Origin: an uncultured Flavobacteriaceae bacterium
Lineage (GTDB): Bacteria; Bacteroidota; Bacteroidia; Flavobacteriales; Flavobacteriaceae
DNA: 64,000 nucleotides
Direction: 5' to 3'
NCBI GenBank assembly: GCA_938017825.1
Contig: CALIJE010000027.1
Span: 1 to 64,000, forward strand
Position numbers and translations under genes: made by a program. Position 1 is the stretch's first letter. Every line of letters begins with the position of its first letter. The notes under the pieces were generated by a model. It was not told where the DNA came from. It worked only from the letters and a program-made list of their open reading frames with translations, and made no database searches. Shown piece after piece: positions 46,964-57,189 of this stretch.

Positions 46964-48246
46964 TGAATAAAATATACAACCCAAAAAGGGAAGATTGGAA
47001 GACTATTCTCAGAAGACCTTCACATAAGGTGGACGCTATTGAACAATCCGTACAAACGATTTTTAATGAGGTTCAGCGTAATGGTGATGCTGCTATCATA
47101 AAGTATACGGCACAATATGATCAGGTTTCGCTAAACGAAATGTTGGTGTCTAAAGCGGAAATTAAAGAGGCTTCCGCTAGTGTTTCTGAGGAACTTAAAG
47201 CTGCCATTGGGGTGGCAAAACGTAATATTGAAATTTTTCACAAGGCTCAGAAAACTGGGAAACTAGCGGTAGAAACATCTAAGGGCGTACTGTGTTGGCA
47301 GGAAAAACGTCCGATTCAAAAAATCGGATTGTACATTCCAGGAGGAACTGCGCCTTTGTTCTCAACGATATTAATGTTGGCCGTACCGGCAGCTATTGCA
47401 GGTTGCAATGAAATTGCTTTGTGTTCACCTCCCAATAAACAAGGAGAGATACATCCAGCAATCCTATATACGGCCTCCATATGCGGTATCACACAAATCT
47501 ATAAAGTTGGCGGTATTCAGGCCATTGCGGGTTTGACCTTTGGTAGCGCGACCATACCCAAGGTGTACAAGATATTTGGACCTGGAAATCAATACGTAAC
47601 CATGGCCAAACAAATCGCCACCAAGTATGGCGTAGCCATTGATATGCCGGCTGGTCCGAGTGAGTTATTGGTGGTTGCCGACGATACAGCCGATGCCTCG
47701 TTCGTGGCGTCCGATTTATTGAGTCAGGCCGAGCACGGAGCTGATAGTCAGGTTTTGTTGGTTTCAACATCTCAAAATATGATTCGGGATGTAGAAGCGC
47801 AACTAGCACTTCAAATTTTAGATTTGCCACGAAAAGAAATTGCCCAGCAAGCAATAGCACATAGCAAGTTGATTTATGTTGAAGATGACCAATCGGCCCT
47901 TGATTTAATTAACGCATACGGTCCAGAACATTTTATAATATGTGTTGAAAATGAAGATTTTTATATTGAGAACACCATTAATGCCGGTTCGGTGTTTATT
48001 GGAAACTATACCCCTGAAAGTGCAGGCGATTATGCTTCCGGAACGAATCATACCCTGCCTACTAACGGTTATGCAAAGCAGTATAGTGGCGTCAACCTAG
48101 ATAGTTTTATGAAAAGCCTGACCTTCCAGAAAATATCTAAAAAAGGAATACAGGAAATTGGAAGCGTTATAGAAATTATGGCAGAAGCAGAAGGTTTACA
48201 AGCTCATAAGAATGCTGTTAGCTTGCGATTAGAGAGTTTAAAATAA
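46963..48246 (+). CDS. hisD: Histidinol dehydrogenase
   Basis: Last two steps of histidine synthesis, oxidising histidinol to histidine with NAD. The start is ATG 46963, overlapping the hisG stop, giving 427 residues. Family motifs are YIPGGTAPLFSTILM, GPGNQYVTMAKQ and IDMPAGPSELLVVAD. Zn-site His residues lie in LLSQAEHGADSQ and PEHF. Length is normal. Confidence 0.96.
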   Translation: MNKIYNPKREDWKTILRRPSHKVDAIEQSVQTIFNEVQRNGDAAIIKYTAQYDQVSLNEMLVSKAEIKEASASVSEELKAAIGVAKRNIEIFHKAQKTGKLAVETSKGVLCWQEKRPIQKIGLYIPGGTAPLFSTILMLAVPAAIAGCNEIALCSPPNKQGEIHPAILYTASICGITQIYKVGGIQAIAGLTFGSATIPKVYKIFGPGNQYVTMAKQIATKYGVAIDMPAGPSELLVVADDTADASFVASDLLSQAEHGADSQVLLVSTSQNMIRDVEAQLALQILDLPRKEIAQQAIAHSKLIYVEDDQSALDLINAYGPEHFIICVENEDFYIENTINAGSVFIGNYTPESAGDYASGTNHTLPTNGYAKQYSGVNLDSFMKSLTFQKISKKGIQEIGSVIEIMAEAEGLQAHKNAVSLRLESLK

Positions 48247-48295
48247 TGTCATATTGGGTAGGCATGAGGTCAAAATGCAAAAAATTTCAAAGTCA

Positions 48296-49342
48296 ATGGG
48301 ATTTAATGTGAATAATATAATACGGGAGAATATAAAAGGTTTACAGCCTTATTCCTCTGCACGTGATGAGTACGTATCCGACGGATCTCAAATGGTATTT
48401 TTAGATGCAAATGAGAATCCGTTTGAGAATGGTGTGAATCGGTATCCTGATCCCCAACAACGTACTTTGAAAAAGGTTTTGGCAGACCAGAAAGGACTTG
48501 AATCGGAAAATATTCTCTTAGGTAATGGGAGTGATGAAGTACTTGATTTGCTCTTCAGGGCCTTCTGTGAGCCCAAAGTAGACAACATTATAACATTACC
48601 ACCTACTTATGGCATGTACGCGGTATTGTCAGGTATCAATAACATTGAAAACAAGACTGTTTTATTGGCCGAAGATTTTGAGCCAGATACCGAGGCCATA
48701 TTGAATTCGGCTGATGCACACTCCAAGCTACTTTTTATTTGCACTCCCAATAACCCAACAGGCAATAGTTTTGCAACCGAAAAAGTAATGCGCCTATTAA
48801 ATGGATTTAATGGTCTTGTTGTAGTTGATGAAGCCTATATTGACTTTTCTCCAAATGAAAGTTGGGCGTCGAAATTGTCAGAATATCCGAATTTGGTGGT
48901 GACGCAAACGCTTTCAAAGGCATATGGTATGGCCGGTGTGCGCCTGGGTATCTGCATCGCATCTAAAGAAGTCATAGGAGTATTAAACAAGATCAAGCCT
49001 CCATATAATGTTAATGAATTAACCCAACAAAAGGCATTGTCAAGAATTTCGGACGGGGTTCGGATTTCATCGGAGATTCAAGAAATTCTTGAGCAAAAGA
49101 AAATATTGGTCAGCGTATTGCTTACCATCGGATTTGTACAAAAAGTGTATCCGTCTGATGCAAATTTTGTTTTGATACGGGTTGATGACGCCAATACACG
49201 CTATGACCAACTCCTAAAGAAAGGTATCGTAGTACGAAATAGGAGTACGCAGCCCCGCTGCAGCAACACGCTACGGCTTACTGTGGGAACAAAAGAAGAA
49301 AATATCAAGTTGATGAGGGTTTTAAAAGAATTGGAACAATGA
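48296..49342 (+). CDS. hisC: Histidinol-phosphate aminotransferase
   Basis: PLP enzyme converting imidazole acetol phosphate to histidinol phosphate. The likely start is [14 protein letters not shown] (48296), as in related proteins; ATG 48275 is an alternative. Motifs are [30 protein letters not shown] and the Schiff-base lysine in [14 protein letters not shown]. About 348 residues. The 3' end overlaps hisB by 4 nt. Confidence 0.95.
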   Translation: MGFNVNNIIRENIKGLQPYSSARDEYVSDGSQMVFLDANENPFENGVNRYPDPQQRTLKKVLADQKGLESENILLGNGSDEVLDLLFRAFCEPKVDNIITLPPTYGMYAVLSGINNIENKTVLLAEDFEPDTEAILNSADAHSKLLFICTPNNPTGNSFATEKVMRLLNGFNGLVVVDEAYIDFSPNESWASKLSEYPNLVVTQTLSKAYGMAGVRLGICIASKEVIGVLNKIKPPYNVNELTQQKALSRISDGVRISSEIQEILEQKKILVSVLLTIGFVQKVYPSDANFVLIRVDDANTRYDQLLKKGIVVRNRSTQPRCSNTLRLTVGTKEENIKLMRVLKELEQ

Positions 49343-50472
49343 AAAGAGTTTTATTTATAGATCGCGATGGTACGATCATCAAAGAAACGGCCGACGAGCA
49401 GATTGATGCATTTGAAAAAATGATATTCTACCCCAAGGCCTTTACGTATTTGGGAAAAATTGCGAAAGAACTGGATTATGAGTTGGTCATGATAACCAAT
49501 CAAGACGGACTGGGAACCGACATATTTCCTGAGGAGACGTTCTGGCCAGTGCACAATTTTATATTAAAATCTTTCGAAAATGAAGGGGTGGTCTTTGACA
49601 AGGTATTTTTGGATAGGACCTTTCCAAAAGACCAGGCGAACACCCGTAAACCGGGCACAGGTTTATTGACGGCATATTTTTCGGAAGAATACGATTTAGA
49701 GAATTCTTTTGTAATCGGTGACCGCTTAACCGATATGGAATTGGCCAAAAACCTTGGGGCAAAAGGTATCTTTATCAATGACAACACCAACCTAGGTACT
49801 GGAGAAATAACGGTAAAACAGGATGAGCTCAACACGGTAATCGCCCTTGAGAACAATGATTGGGAGAAGATTTACGAATTCTTAAAATTAAAGAATAGAA
49901 CAGCTGAGATTCATAGGAAAACCAATGAAACCGATATCAAAATCAAATTGAATTTAGATGGTACGGGCAGCGGCACTGTTGAAACAGGTTTGGCTTTTTT
50001 CGACCATATGTTAGATCAATTGGCCCGTCACGGCCAAATGGATTTGGATATTCAAGTGAACGGAGACTTGCAGGTTGATGAGCACCATACCATTGAAGAT
50101 ACGGCAATAGCCCTAGGTGAGGTATTTCATAAAGCACTAGGAAACAAGTTAGGAATTGAAAGGTATGGGTTCTGCCTGCCTATGGATGATTGCCTGGCCC
50201 AAGTGGCTATAGATTTTGGTGGTCGCAATTGGCTGGTTTGGGATGCGGACTTTAAACGTGAGAAAGTAGGCGATATGCCGACTGAAATGTTTTACCATTT
50301 TTTCAAGTCTTTTACCGATGGTGCGAAGGCAAATCTAAATATCAAGGCAGAAGGTATTAATGAACACCATAAAATCGAGGCCATTTTCAAGAGCTTTGCA
50401 AAATCGATTAAGATGGCAGTAAAAAGAGATGTCGAGAAAATGATATTACCCTCCACAAAAGGCAAGCTATAA
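49339..50472 (+). CDS. hisB: Bifunctional histidinol-phosphatase / IGP dehydratase
   Basis: The 377-residue fusion has an N-terminal HAD phosphatase (about 1-165, nucleophile [15 protein letters not shown]). A C-terminal imidazoleglycerol-phosphate dehydratase (about 185-377) has metal-binding [15 protein letters not shown] and [14 protein letters not shown]. It covers two steps of the pathway, as in enteric bacteria. It overlaps hisC by 4 nt and hisH by 1 nt. Confidence 0.96.
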   Translation: MKRVLFIDRDGTIIKETADEQIDAFEKMIFYPKAFTYLGKIAKELDYELVMITNQDGLGTDIFPEETFWPVHNFILKSFENEGVVFDKVFLDRTFPKDQANTRKPGTGLLTAYFSEEYDLENSFVIGDRLTDMELAKNLGAKGIFINDNTNLGTGEITVKQDELNTVIALENNDWEKIYEFLKLKNRTAEIHRKTNETDIKIKLNLDGTGSGTVETGLAFFDHMLDQLARHGQMDLDIQVNGDLQVDEHHTIEDTAIALGEVFHKALGNKLGIERYGFCLPMDDCLAQVAIDFGGRNWLVWDADFKREKVGDMPTEMFYHFFKSFTDGAKANLNIKAEGINEHHKIEAIFKSFAKSIKMAVKRDVEKMILPSTKGKL

Positions 50473-51053
50473 TGAAGGTGGTGATCATTAACTACGATGC
50501 GGGTAACATTCAGAGTATCAAATTCGCTATTCAACGATTGGGCTATGAGGCAACCTTGAGCAGGGATGTTGACGAGATTCTGAATGCGGATAAGGTTATT
50601 TTCCCAGGAGTTGGGGAGGCGAGTAGTGCCATGCGGAAACTAAAGTCAAGTGGGTTGGATAAACTTATTCCAAGATTAGCGCAACCGGTTTTAGGTATTT
50701 GTTTGGGTATGCAACTAATGTGCAATTCAACTGAAGAGGGGAATACTAAAGGATTGGGAATATTCGATGTCGATGTCATTCGCTTTTCGAAACAAGTAAA
50801 AATACCGCAAGTTGGGTGGAACCAGATAAGCAATTTAAAGTCTGACCTATTCGATGGAATTGTGGAGCAGGAGTATATCTATTCGGTACATAGTTTTTAT
50901 GCCCCCTTATGCGCTGCTACGATAGCAGAATCATTATATGACGTGACGTATAGTGCAGCCCTGCAAAAGCAAAATTTTTACGGCACCCAGTTTCATCCAG
51001 AAAAGAGCAGCACCAAAGGAGCGCAAATTTTGCTGAACTTTTTAGGTCTATAA
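50472..51053 (+). CDS. hisH: Imidazole glycerol phosphate synthase, glutaminase subunit
   Basis: Class I glutamine amidotransferase feeding ammonia to HisF. The nucleophile Cys is in [10 protein letters not shown], and the His-Glu pair in [10 protein letters not shown]. The 193-residue length is normal. The start overlaps the hisB stop (TAATG), so translation is probably coupled. Its partner hisF is two genes downstream, after hisA and a DinB gene. Confidence 0.96.
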   Translation: MKVVIINYDAGNIQSIKFAIQRLGYEATLSRDVDEILNADKVIFPGVGEASSAMRKLKSSGLDKLIPRLAQPVLGICLGMQLMCNSTEEGNTKGLGIFDVDVIRFSKQVKIPQVGWNQISNLKSDLFDGIVEQEYIYSVHSFYAPLCAATIAESLYDVTYSAALQKQNFYGTQFHPEKSSTKGAQILLNFLGL

Positions 51054-51067
51054 AAACAAATTTGAAA

Positions 51068-51802
51068 ATGAGAATCATACCGGCAATAGACATTATCGAA
51101 GGTAAATGTGTACGCCTTTCCAAGGGTGATTATACGACTAAAAAGGTCTATAATGAAAATCCGTTGGAAGTAGCAAAAGAATTCGAGTCATATGGCATCA
51201 AGTATTTACATTTGGTAGATTTGGATGGAGCGAAATCCAAACACATTGTGAATCACAAAATTCTTGAACTCATTGCATCGAAAACCAATTTGAAGATCGA
51301 TTTTGGTGGAGGGTTAAAAACAGATGAGGATTTGCGTATCGCTTTTGAAAGTGGTGCGTCACAGATAACAGGTGGTAGCATCGCCGTAAAGGATAAAATT
51401 ACGTTCTTGGATTGGATTCGTAAGTATGGGCCAGAAAAAATTATACTGGGTGCCGATGCCTTGCATGGAAAAGTTGCCGTTTCAGGATGGCAGGAGGAAT
51501 CGGAGGAGCAGCTGTTTCCTTTTATTGATGCATATCAGAAAGAAGGCATGCAGTATGTAATTTGTACTGATATTGACAAAGATGGGATGTTGGCGGGTCC
51601 CTCCTTTGATTTGTACCAGCAGATGATCGATCAGCTCGATGGACCCCTCCCATTGAAACTAATCGCTTCGGGTGGTATTTCTACTTTTGAGGAGCTGCCC
51701 AAACTAGCCGATATGGGCTGTGAAGGCACCATTATCGGAAAAGCAATTTATGAAAATAGAATTACCTTGAAACAATTGGAAACGTATATCTTATCGTCAT
51801 AA
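51068..51802 (+). CDS. hisA: ProFAR isomerase
   Basis: TIM-barrel enzyme isomerising the ProFAR aminoaldose to the ketose. The start is ATG 51068 ([17 protein letters not shown]) rather than the upstream TTG, giving 244 residues. The catalytic Asp near residue 8 and the C-terminal phosphate loop [30 protein letters not shown] identify HisA. A DinB-family gene follows 2 nt after its stop. Confidence 0.95.
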   Translation: MRIIPAIDIIEGKCVRLSKGDYTTKKVYNENPLEVAKEFESYGIKYLHLVDLDGAKSKHIVNHKILELIASKTNLKIDFGGGLKTDEDLRIAFESGASQITGGSIAVKDKITFLDWIRKYGPEKIILGADALHGKVAVSGWQEESEEQLFPFIDAYQKEGMQYVICTDIDKDGMLAGPSFDLYQQMIDQLDGPLPLKLIASGGISTFEELPKLADMGCEGTIIGKAIYENRITLKQLETYILSS

Positions 51803-51804
51803 TC

Positions 51805-52317
51805 ATGGAAGAGAAATTTAGAGAGGAATTTGTGCAGAACGCCCTGTATCGTTTGGATGAAAGTACCCGAATGAATACAATTGCTTTGGCGCAGCTCACA
51901 GATGCCGATATTTGGCAACGGCCGAATGAATCGTTGAACAGTATCGGCAATTTGATATTACATTTATGCGGCAACATTACCCAATATGTGATTGCCTCCT
52001 TGGGCGAAACGGATGATCATCGAGACCGTGATGCAGAATTTGCTGCGCAATCAGGTTCCTCCAAAGAGGAGCTCCTTCTCAAGCTTACGGCCACTGTGGA
52101 AGAGGCAAAAAGAGTGATCAATGATGCTTCGCTAGACCAATTCATTAGAAAAAGAGAGGTACAAGGGTTCTATTTTTCAGGTATTGGTGTGGTTATGCAC
52201 GCAGTAGAGCATTATTCCTATCATACAGGTCAAATTGCATTTTGGGTAAAACAAATGAAGAACAAAGACCTTGGCTTTTACGCAGGTATCGATTTGAAAA
52301 TTAAAAACAAGGAATAG
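51805..52317 (+). CDS. DinB family protein inside his operon
   Basis: The 170-residue helical protein has DinB-type His ligands in [13 protein letters not shown] and [19 protein letters not shown]. It lies between hisA and hisF with 2 nt and 1-nt overlap spacing, so it is translated with the his enzymes. A role in histidine metabolism is possible but unproven. The spacing shows it is not a recent loose insertion. Confidence 0.86.
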   Translation: MEEKFREEFVQNALYRLDESTRMNTIALAQLTDADIWQRPNESLNSIGNLILHLCGNITQYVIASLGETDDHRDRDAEFAAQSGSSKEELLLKLTATVEEAKRVINDASLDQFIRKREVQGFYFSGIGVVMHAVEHYSYHTGQIAFWVKQMKNKDLGFYAGIDLKIKNKE

Positions 52318-53072
52318 TGCTCGCAAAAAGAATAATCCCGTGTTTGGATATTAAAGATGGACGAACGGTAAAGGGAATCAACTTTGTTGATTTACGTGAT
52401 GCCGGTGACCCCGTTGAGTTGGCCGAAATCTATAGTCGAGAAGGTGCCGATGAATTGGTATTTCTTGATATTTCAGCGACTGAACAAAAACGCAAAACAC
52501 TTGCTGATTTGGTATATCGAGTTGCTGAAAAAGTGAATATTCCATTCACGGTAGGCGGCGGTATCTCCTCTTTGGAAGACGTTGATGTCCTTTTGCACAA
52601 CGGGGCCGACAAAGTTTCCATAAATTCGTCTGCAATAAGGAATCCGCAGTTGATAAATGATTTGACCGCCAAGTTTGGTTCGCAATGTATTGTCGTTGCG
52701 ATCGATGCAAAACAAATTCAAGGCAAATGGATCGTACATTTGGTAGGAGGCAAAGTACCAACAGAATTGGATCTGTTCGATTGGGCAAAGGAAGTGGCTA
52801 AGAGAGGGGCAGGTGAGATCCTTTTTACATCAATGGACAATGACGGTACCAAAGACGGATTCGCCAATAAAGCACTGTCTAGATTATCGGAGGAATTAAA
52901 TATTCCTATTATTGCATCGGGAGGTGCTGGTAGCGTACAACATTTTATAGATACCTTTAAAGAGGGAAAAGCTGATGCCGCCTTGGCAGCCAGTGTCTTC
53001 CATTTTAAGGAAATTGAAATAAATGATTTGAAAGAAAACCTGAAGAATAGCGGAATTCCGATCCGTATTTAA
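52317..53072 (+). CDS. hisF: Imidazole glycerol phosphate synthase, cyclase subunit
   Basis: TIM-barrel subunit that forms IGP and AICAR using ammonia from His[19 protein letters not shown] is the N-terminal signature and [12 protein letters not shown] the phosphate loop, with catalytic Asp residues in DIKDG and DNDGTKDG. The start is a GTG overlapping the DinB stop by 1 nt; 251 residues. AICAR links this step to purine synthesis. Confidence 0.96.
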   Translation: MLAKRIIPCLDIKDGRTVKGINFVDLRDAGDPVELAEIYSREGADELVFLDISATEQKRKTLADLVYRVAEKVNIPFTVGGGISSLEDVDVLLHNGADKVSINSSAIRNPQLINDLTAKFGSQCIVVAIDAKQIQGKWIVHLVGGKVPTELDLFDWAKEVAKRGAGEILFTSMDNDGTKDGFANKALSRLSEELNIPIIASGGAGSVQHFIDTFKEGKADAALAASVFHFKEIEINDLKENLKNSGIPIRI

Positions 53073-53089
53073 AAAAGGAAAACAAAATT

Positions 53090-53686
53090 TTGATACGAGC
53101 AGATAAAAGCGATAGAGACTTGGTAGTAGGTATTTTGATTGAGGCCTTTGATCCCCTTCAAGAAGACAATTCCATCAATTTTATTGTACGACATGATGAA
53201 AAGCGCAGAAAACGCTTAGAATTATTAATGGGATATCTATTTGATAAAGCCATGCGCTCAGGTGAAGTATTCCTTTCTGACAATAGAGGGAGCTGTCTGT
53301 TGATCAGTTATAAGAACAGAGAGGTATTATCATGGGCTTCCTTTAAATCGGATTTTCGGCTCGTTACCCAATGCATTGGACTACGCAGAATTATGAAGGC
53401 CTTGAAACGCCAGCGTATTGTAAAGCGAAACTATCCCAAAACCAATCATATTCGCCCTATGATCTTTGCGGTGAAAGAGGAATATAAAGGAACGGTTACG
53501 GCAGCCAAGCTGATCATGCAGGTTTTTCGTGATTTTCAGAACAATACCCTTCCTATCATAGTTGATACGGCTTCTATGGATCATGTACGCCTTTATCAAA
53601 AATTTGGTTTGAAAGTATATAATACCGAGGAAGGCCTTGGTTTTCCGATATACTTGCTACGAATGAACAAAGTTAAAAAGATGTAA
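53090..53686 (+). CDS. GNAT-like acetyltransferase inside his operon
   Basis: The 198-residue protein has an acetyltransferase-like fold: an acyl-CoA-binding-like AVKEEYKGTVTAAKLIMQVF and a C-terminal TASMDHVRLYQKFGLKVYN. The start is a TTG (MIRADKSDRD), 17 nt after hisF. It lies between hisF and hisIE, so it is expressed with the pathway. The substrate is unknown; modification of a pathway metabolite or an unrelated tag-along gene are both possible. Confidence 0.82.
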   Translation: MIRADKSDRDLVVGILIEAFDPLQEDNSINFIVRHDEKRRKRLELLMGYLFDKAMRSGEVFLSDNRGSCLLISYKNREVLSWASFKSDFRLVTQCIGLRRIMKALKRQRIVKRNYPKTNHIRPMIFAVKEEYKGTVTAAKLIMQVFRDFQNNTLPIIVDTASMDHVRLYQKFGLKVYNTEEGLGFPIYLLRMNKVKKM

Positions 53687-53727
53687 GCTTGGGTTATGAC
53701 CCGAAGCCTATTAAGATGTACAAAATC

Positions 53728-54327
53728 ATGCAATTAAATTTCAATAAGAATCCCGACGGCCTCATACCGGCAATTATTCAAGATGCCATAACTAAAAGTG
53801 TTCTGATGCTGGGATATATGAATCAAGTGGCCCTTGAAACCACTATGGAAACCAAAACGGTGACGTTTTTTAGTCGTTCAAAGCAGCGTCTATGGACCAA
53901 AGGAGAGGAAAGTGGCAATTTCTTGAACGTAGTCGATATCAAAAATGATTGCGATAGCGATACACTCTTGATTACGGTCAACCCTTCAGGGCCAACCTGT
54001 CATACAGGATCAGATACATGCTGGGACGAAGAAAACGTTTCAAACTTCGGATTTCTATCAGAATTGGAAAATACCATTGCCCAAAGACGTAATTCGGCCG
54101 ACGCCAAAAGCTCTTATGTAGCGTCACTTTTTGAAAAAGGAATCAATAAAATAGCGCAAAAAGTAGGGGAAGAGGCCGTAGAAACCGTCATTGAAGCAAA
54201 AGATAACAATGACGAACTGTTCCTAGATGAAAGCGCCGACTTATTGTTTCATTACCTGATCCTACTACAGGCCAAAAATTATACCTTGAAGGACATCGAA
54301 AAGGTTCTCCGTAAGAGGCATAAATAG
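53728..54327 (+). CDS. hisIE: Bifunctional PR-AMP cyclohydrolase / PR-ATP pyrophosphatase
   Basis: Steps two and three of histidine synthesis. The N-terminal HisI part has LMLGYMNQVALETT, FFSRSKQRLWTKGEESGN and metal ligands in CDSDTLLI and GPTCHTGSDTCW. The C-terminal HisE part has KVGEEAVETVIEAK. The start is put at ATG 53728 (MQLNFNKNPDG), giving 199 residues; ATG 53716 is an alternative. It is the last gene of the operon and converges with the head-GIN gene. Confidence 0.95.
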   Translation: MQLNFNKNPDGLIPAIIQDAITKSVLMLGYMNQVALETTMETKTVTFFSRSKQRLWTKGEESGNFLNVVDIKNDCDSDTLLITVNPSGPTCHTGSDTCWDEENVSNFGFLSELENTIAQRRNSADAKSSYVASLFEKGINKIAQKVGEEAVETVIEAKDNNDELFLDESADLLFHYLILLQAKNYTLKDIEKVLRKRHK

Positions 54328-54329
54328 TA

Positions 54330-55045
54330 CTAATTCCTATTGTTCACTTCCGAAGCCCCTGAAAGGTCTTGATTTGAAATAACGGCATTTCCCTTATAGT
54401 TCAACGTACTTGCCCCTGATGCCTCAACGTCGATAGATTCATTGACCATTAGAAAGGCTTCACTTGCTCCTGAAAGATCTATTCTAAGTCTATCGATTGA
54501 AAAGTCAAAATCCCTTATCTCACTGCTGCCTGAAAGGTCGGCATTCAGAATTTCCGCCGTACCATAAATGTCGGTATGTGATGCTCCACTAAGGTCTAGT
54601 TCCAGGCGATCTAGAGCCACTTAAAGTCGGAAGAGCCTGAGAGATCAATTCTTCCATTGGAAATAACCCATTGATTTTCCAAATATAAGGTAGAGGCACC
54701 TGAGATATCGAACTCGGTTATGTTCTTAGTTACGATATAGGCGTTAAGCGTGGCGTTGCCGCGAATTTGCGTGAACTTTTTGAGCTTTATGACCAATGAA
54801 TTGCCATCGCGCTTAACGGTAATACGGTCATGAAGATTCTCATTGGCTTCGATACGAATACTCTCTTCGGTATCAGAAAAAGACACATACACGTTAAAGG
54901 CATTTGAAACCTCCAAATTCGAAAAATCGGGAATGTTATAGGTCAACGAACTGACCTCCTCAGAGGCGCGAATTTTTTCATAATCACAGGAAGTGAACAC
55001 CACTGTAAATAGCATAAGTCCGAGTACAATTGATTTTGTTTTCAT
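54330..55045 (-). pseudogene. Head-GIN domain lipoprotein, frame-shifted
   Basis: Two overlapping frames, 54611-55045 and 54330-54620, make one protein. The first has a signal peptide with lipobox VVFTSC and the start of a DUF2807/head-GIN beta-helix. It ends in DLSGSSDFKWL then stop. The second continues with VALDRLELDLSGAS and further LSGAS repeats. One base is missing near 54620-54622 (a TTTAA-AGTGG context on the minus strand). Adding one A restores a single frame of about 238 residues. This is either a real inactivating mutation or a sequencing slip. The family is found beside sigma/anti-sigma operons in flavobacteria. Confidence 0.85.
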
Positions 55046-55106
55046 TCTATTGGATTTTAATATGATTGATGTTTTGTCGTTGTTACCTGACCAGGCACAA
55101 AAGTTC

Positions 55107-55283
55107 CTATAATCGGGCCGAAACCCAATTAAAGTCTGTCGGGAACCACTCGGCCACCTCTGAATATGGTGCCGAATATTCCAAGGGTTCTTTTTTTAAG
55201 AAGACTTGTTCATCCTCGCTAAAAACATGCTTGGTTTTGATCTTTGCCTGACGGCTGCTCGATACGTTTGAATTATTCTTCAT
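55107..55283 (-). CDS. Short ORF overlapping the beta-barrel gene (58 aa)
   Basis: This ORF is below the track's size limit. The ATG at 55283 lies inside the last codons of the beta-barrel gene (11-nt overlap), and the frame runs 58 codons to a TAG at 55107. The translation is a plausible soluble peptide, KTKHVFSEDEQVFLKK, ending in EWFPTDFNWVSARL. No family was recognised. The tight overlap with the upstream stop is what suggests it is real. It fills most of the otherwise gene-free 227-nt gap 55046-55272. Confidence 0.45.
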   Translation of the reverse strand: MKNNSNVSSSRQAKIKTKHVFSEDEQVFLKKEPLEYSAPYSEVAEWFPTDFNWVSARL

Positions 55284-55944
55284 CTTGAATGTTCTTTTTA
55301 TATCTGTTTCTACCCATATTGAATACTCCCAGCTTGATCCCTAGACCGGCAGTAAAGCCGTTTAATCGATTTATGGGGCTATTGGGCAGGTTAAACTTGC
55401 TTGTAAAACGGTATTTAACACCTACTTCAAGCTGCACATAACGTGAAATATTAAATAGGGCACTAACTCCTGGTTCAAGGACGAACATGCCGTCAAAATC
55501 CTCCTCTGTCAATTCCTCTTCAAAATCCTCCTCTTTAAAATCATCGCCAATTTGACCAATAGCTCCCCCTCCAATCAAAAGTGGAAAAGAAAGATTAACC
55601 CTAGATTTGCTAAAGAATATTGGTTCTAAATGTAGGCCCCCGTACCCACCGATCAAATCTTCCTGTTGAGAATTGAGGGTGTTGAAATAATTTTGATCGG
55701 AATAAAAGAAGTTACCCTCAAAGCCAACCTCAAATTGTTGATTGGCTACATAGGCAATCTTGAGTCCCCCCGTAAAGGTTTCGGCATTATTTACTTCCCC
55801 GAAACGGGAAGTTAACCCCAAGTAAACACCGTGTACCACATTGTTACGGTCATTAAAAGTTACGTATTGCTCATCCTCTTGGGCAGTGCCAAAAAAACCT
55901 ACAACAATGACGGCCAAAAAAATGACGAATTTTGATTGTTTCAT
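55273..55944 (-). CDS. Outer membrane beta-barrel protein
   Basis: The start is ATG 55944 (MKQSKFVIFLAVIVV), 223 residues with a signal peptide ending near FFGTAQ. The mature part alternates aromatic and hydrophobic strands (FTGGLKIAYVANQQFEVGFEGNFFY) of an 8-stranded-type barrel, with an acidic loop DFKEEDFEEELTEEDFDG. It is predicted to sit in the outer membrane. It belongs to the run of genes downstream of the ECF sigma factor. Confidence 0.82.
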   Translation of the reverse strand: MKQSKFVIFLAVIVVGFFGTAQEDEQYVTFNDRNNVVHGVYLGLTSRFGEVNNAETFTGGLKIAYVANQQFEVGFEGNFFYSDQNYFNTLNSQQEDLIGGYGGLHLEPIFFSKSRVNLSFPLLIGGGAIGQIGDDFKEEDFEEELTEEDFDGMFVLEPGVSALFNISRYVQLEVGVKYRFTSKFNLPNSPINRLNGFTAGLGIKLGVFNMGRNRYKKNIQDEE

Positions 55945-56103
55945 TTTGATTGAATTTTTATGATGAACCGACTGTAGGTTGGGTCGTTCATTTTTAAAGA
56001 CAATTGATTTCTTGAAAAGTTGCATATTGGTTGTATAAAATTGTTTTTCGTTACGATATTATAGGTTCTGCCGCTATTCTACATTGACTTAAGTCAAGAA
56101 CGG

Positions 56104-57189
56104 TTAATACTCCTTGAGCAGCACAACACCTTTCTTTCCTTTGATCGAGATGCTACCCGGCTTCCCATTACCATATGTGGCCATGATTCTTCGTAGTTTC
56201 TTACCCTTGTCCAGCATTTTCGAATCAATATTTTGAAATGATTTAGGTAGGCGAACAAGACCTTGTTCAACTGTGGCTTCAAATTGATGCGAAAAATCGA
56301 CAATGTTGAAACTTAATTTCGATGATTCCTGCTCTATGGCAATATCCGCGCTTGGATCAACAATTTCGTCTACACGTAAATCCGCTATTCGCAGATTTAG
56401 GTCGATTCCTTTGATCAACCGTGAAATCTGAACGGTAGTGAATTTAAAATGCCCAAAGGCCGTGCCCACTTCAGCAAGGGTAACATCATCTTTATTCGAA
56501 TATATTTCGAGCGACTTCACGCTATTTAAGGCCATTTCAGATCCATTGCTATTGATTCGTAAATTTTTGGAGTCTTCCATATCCAATTCCCCGTTCTTAA
56601 GATCTAAACTGCCGTAGTTGATCGAATTGGCTCGTAGTTTTCCATATTTCATTACGATATCCGCCTTATTCAAATCATTATTGATCCAGAGATCACCATG
56701 TTCTATAGTGGCCTTTAATTGACCTGACCAATCTTCGATAATTACATCTCCAAACGTATTCATAACTTTTAGCTCTGCCTTTTTGGGCAGGTGAACGGTA
56801 TAATCTATCTGCACATTGCTACGATCAAAATCGGGGTGCACTTCATCAAAAAGTTTCGCAAAAAAGCTATGGTTCTTTTCTGCGATTTCATAACCGATAG
56901 AAACATAATTGTTGCTATTTTTAATCACGGGGCTAATGCGTTTGAGCAGATCTTTGGCATTCTCCTTTTTCCTATGATTGGCCGATATCACGATAGACAC
57001 GGAGACCTCCTCTTTATCCCAACCGAAAAGGTTAATGTTCCCATACTTGTTTTCCAACTGCAGCTTGCCAGAATTGGTCAAGGCGAAGTTTTCTGTTACC
57101 GTCTTAGATACGTTTTCTTGGGCCGTCGCATGCTGTCCTAGAATCAGCACTAGGGCCACCCATAGTAGTTTTTTACAAAGTGTATCCAT
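56104..57189 (-). CDS. DUF4097-like exported protein
   Basis: The 361-residue protein has a signal peptide (to about LGQHATAQ). A right-handed beta-helix-like region of repeating short strands follows (GKLQLENKYGNINLFGW, VMNTFGDVIIEDWSGQ), typical of the DUF4097/putative adhesin family. It overlaps the anti-sigma-like gene by 17 nt in another frame, so translation is coupled. The family often responds to envelope stress circuits, but the molecular function is unknown. Confidence 0.82.
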   Translation of the reverse strand: MDTLCKKLLWVALVLILGQHATAQENVSKTVTENFALTNSGKLQLENKYGNINLFGWDKEEVSVSIVISANHRKKENAKDLLKRISPVIKNSNNYVSIGYEIAEKNHSFFAKLFDEVHPDFDRSNVQIDYTVHLPKKAELKVMNTFGDVIIEDWSGQLKATIEHGDLWINNDLNKADIVMKYGKLRANSINYGSLDLKNGELDMEDSKNLRINSNGSEMALNSVKSLEIYSNKDDVTLAEVGTAFGHFKFTTVQISRLIKGIDLNLRIADLRVDEIVDPSADIAIEQESSKLSFNIVDFSHQFEATVEQGLVRLPKSFQNIDSKMLDKGKKLRRIMATYGNGKPGSISIKGKKGVVLLKEY

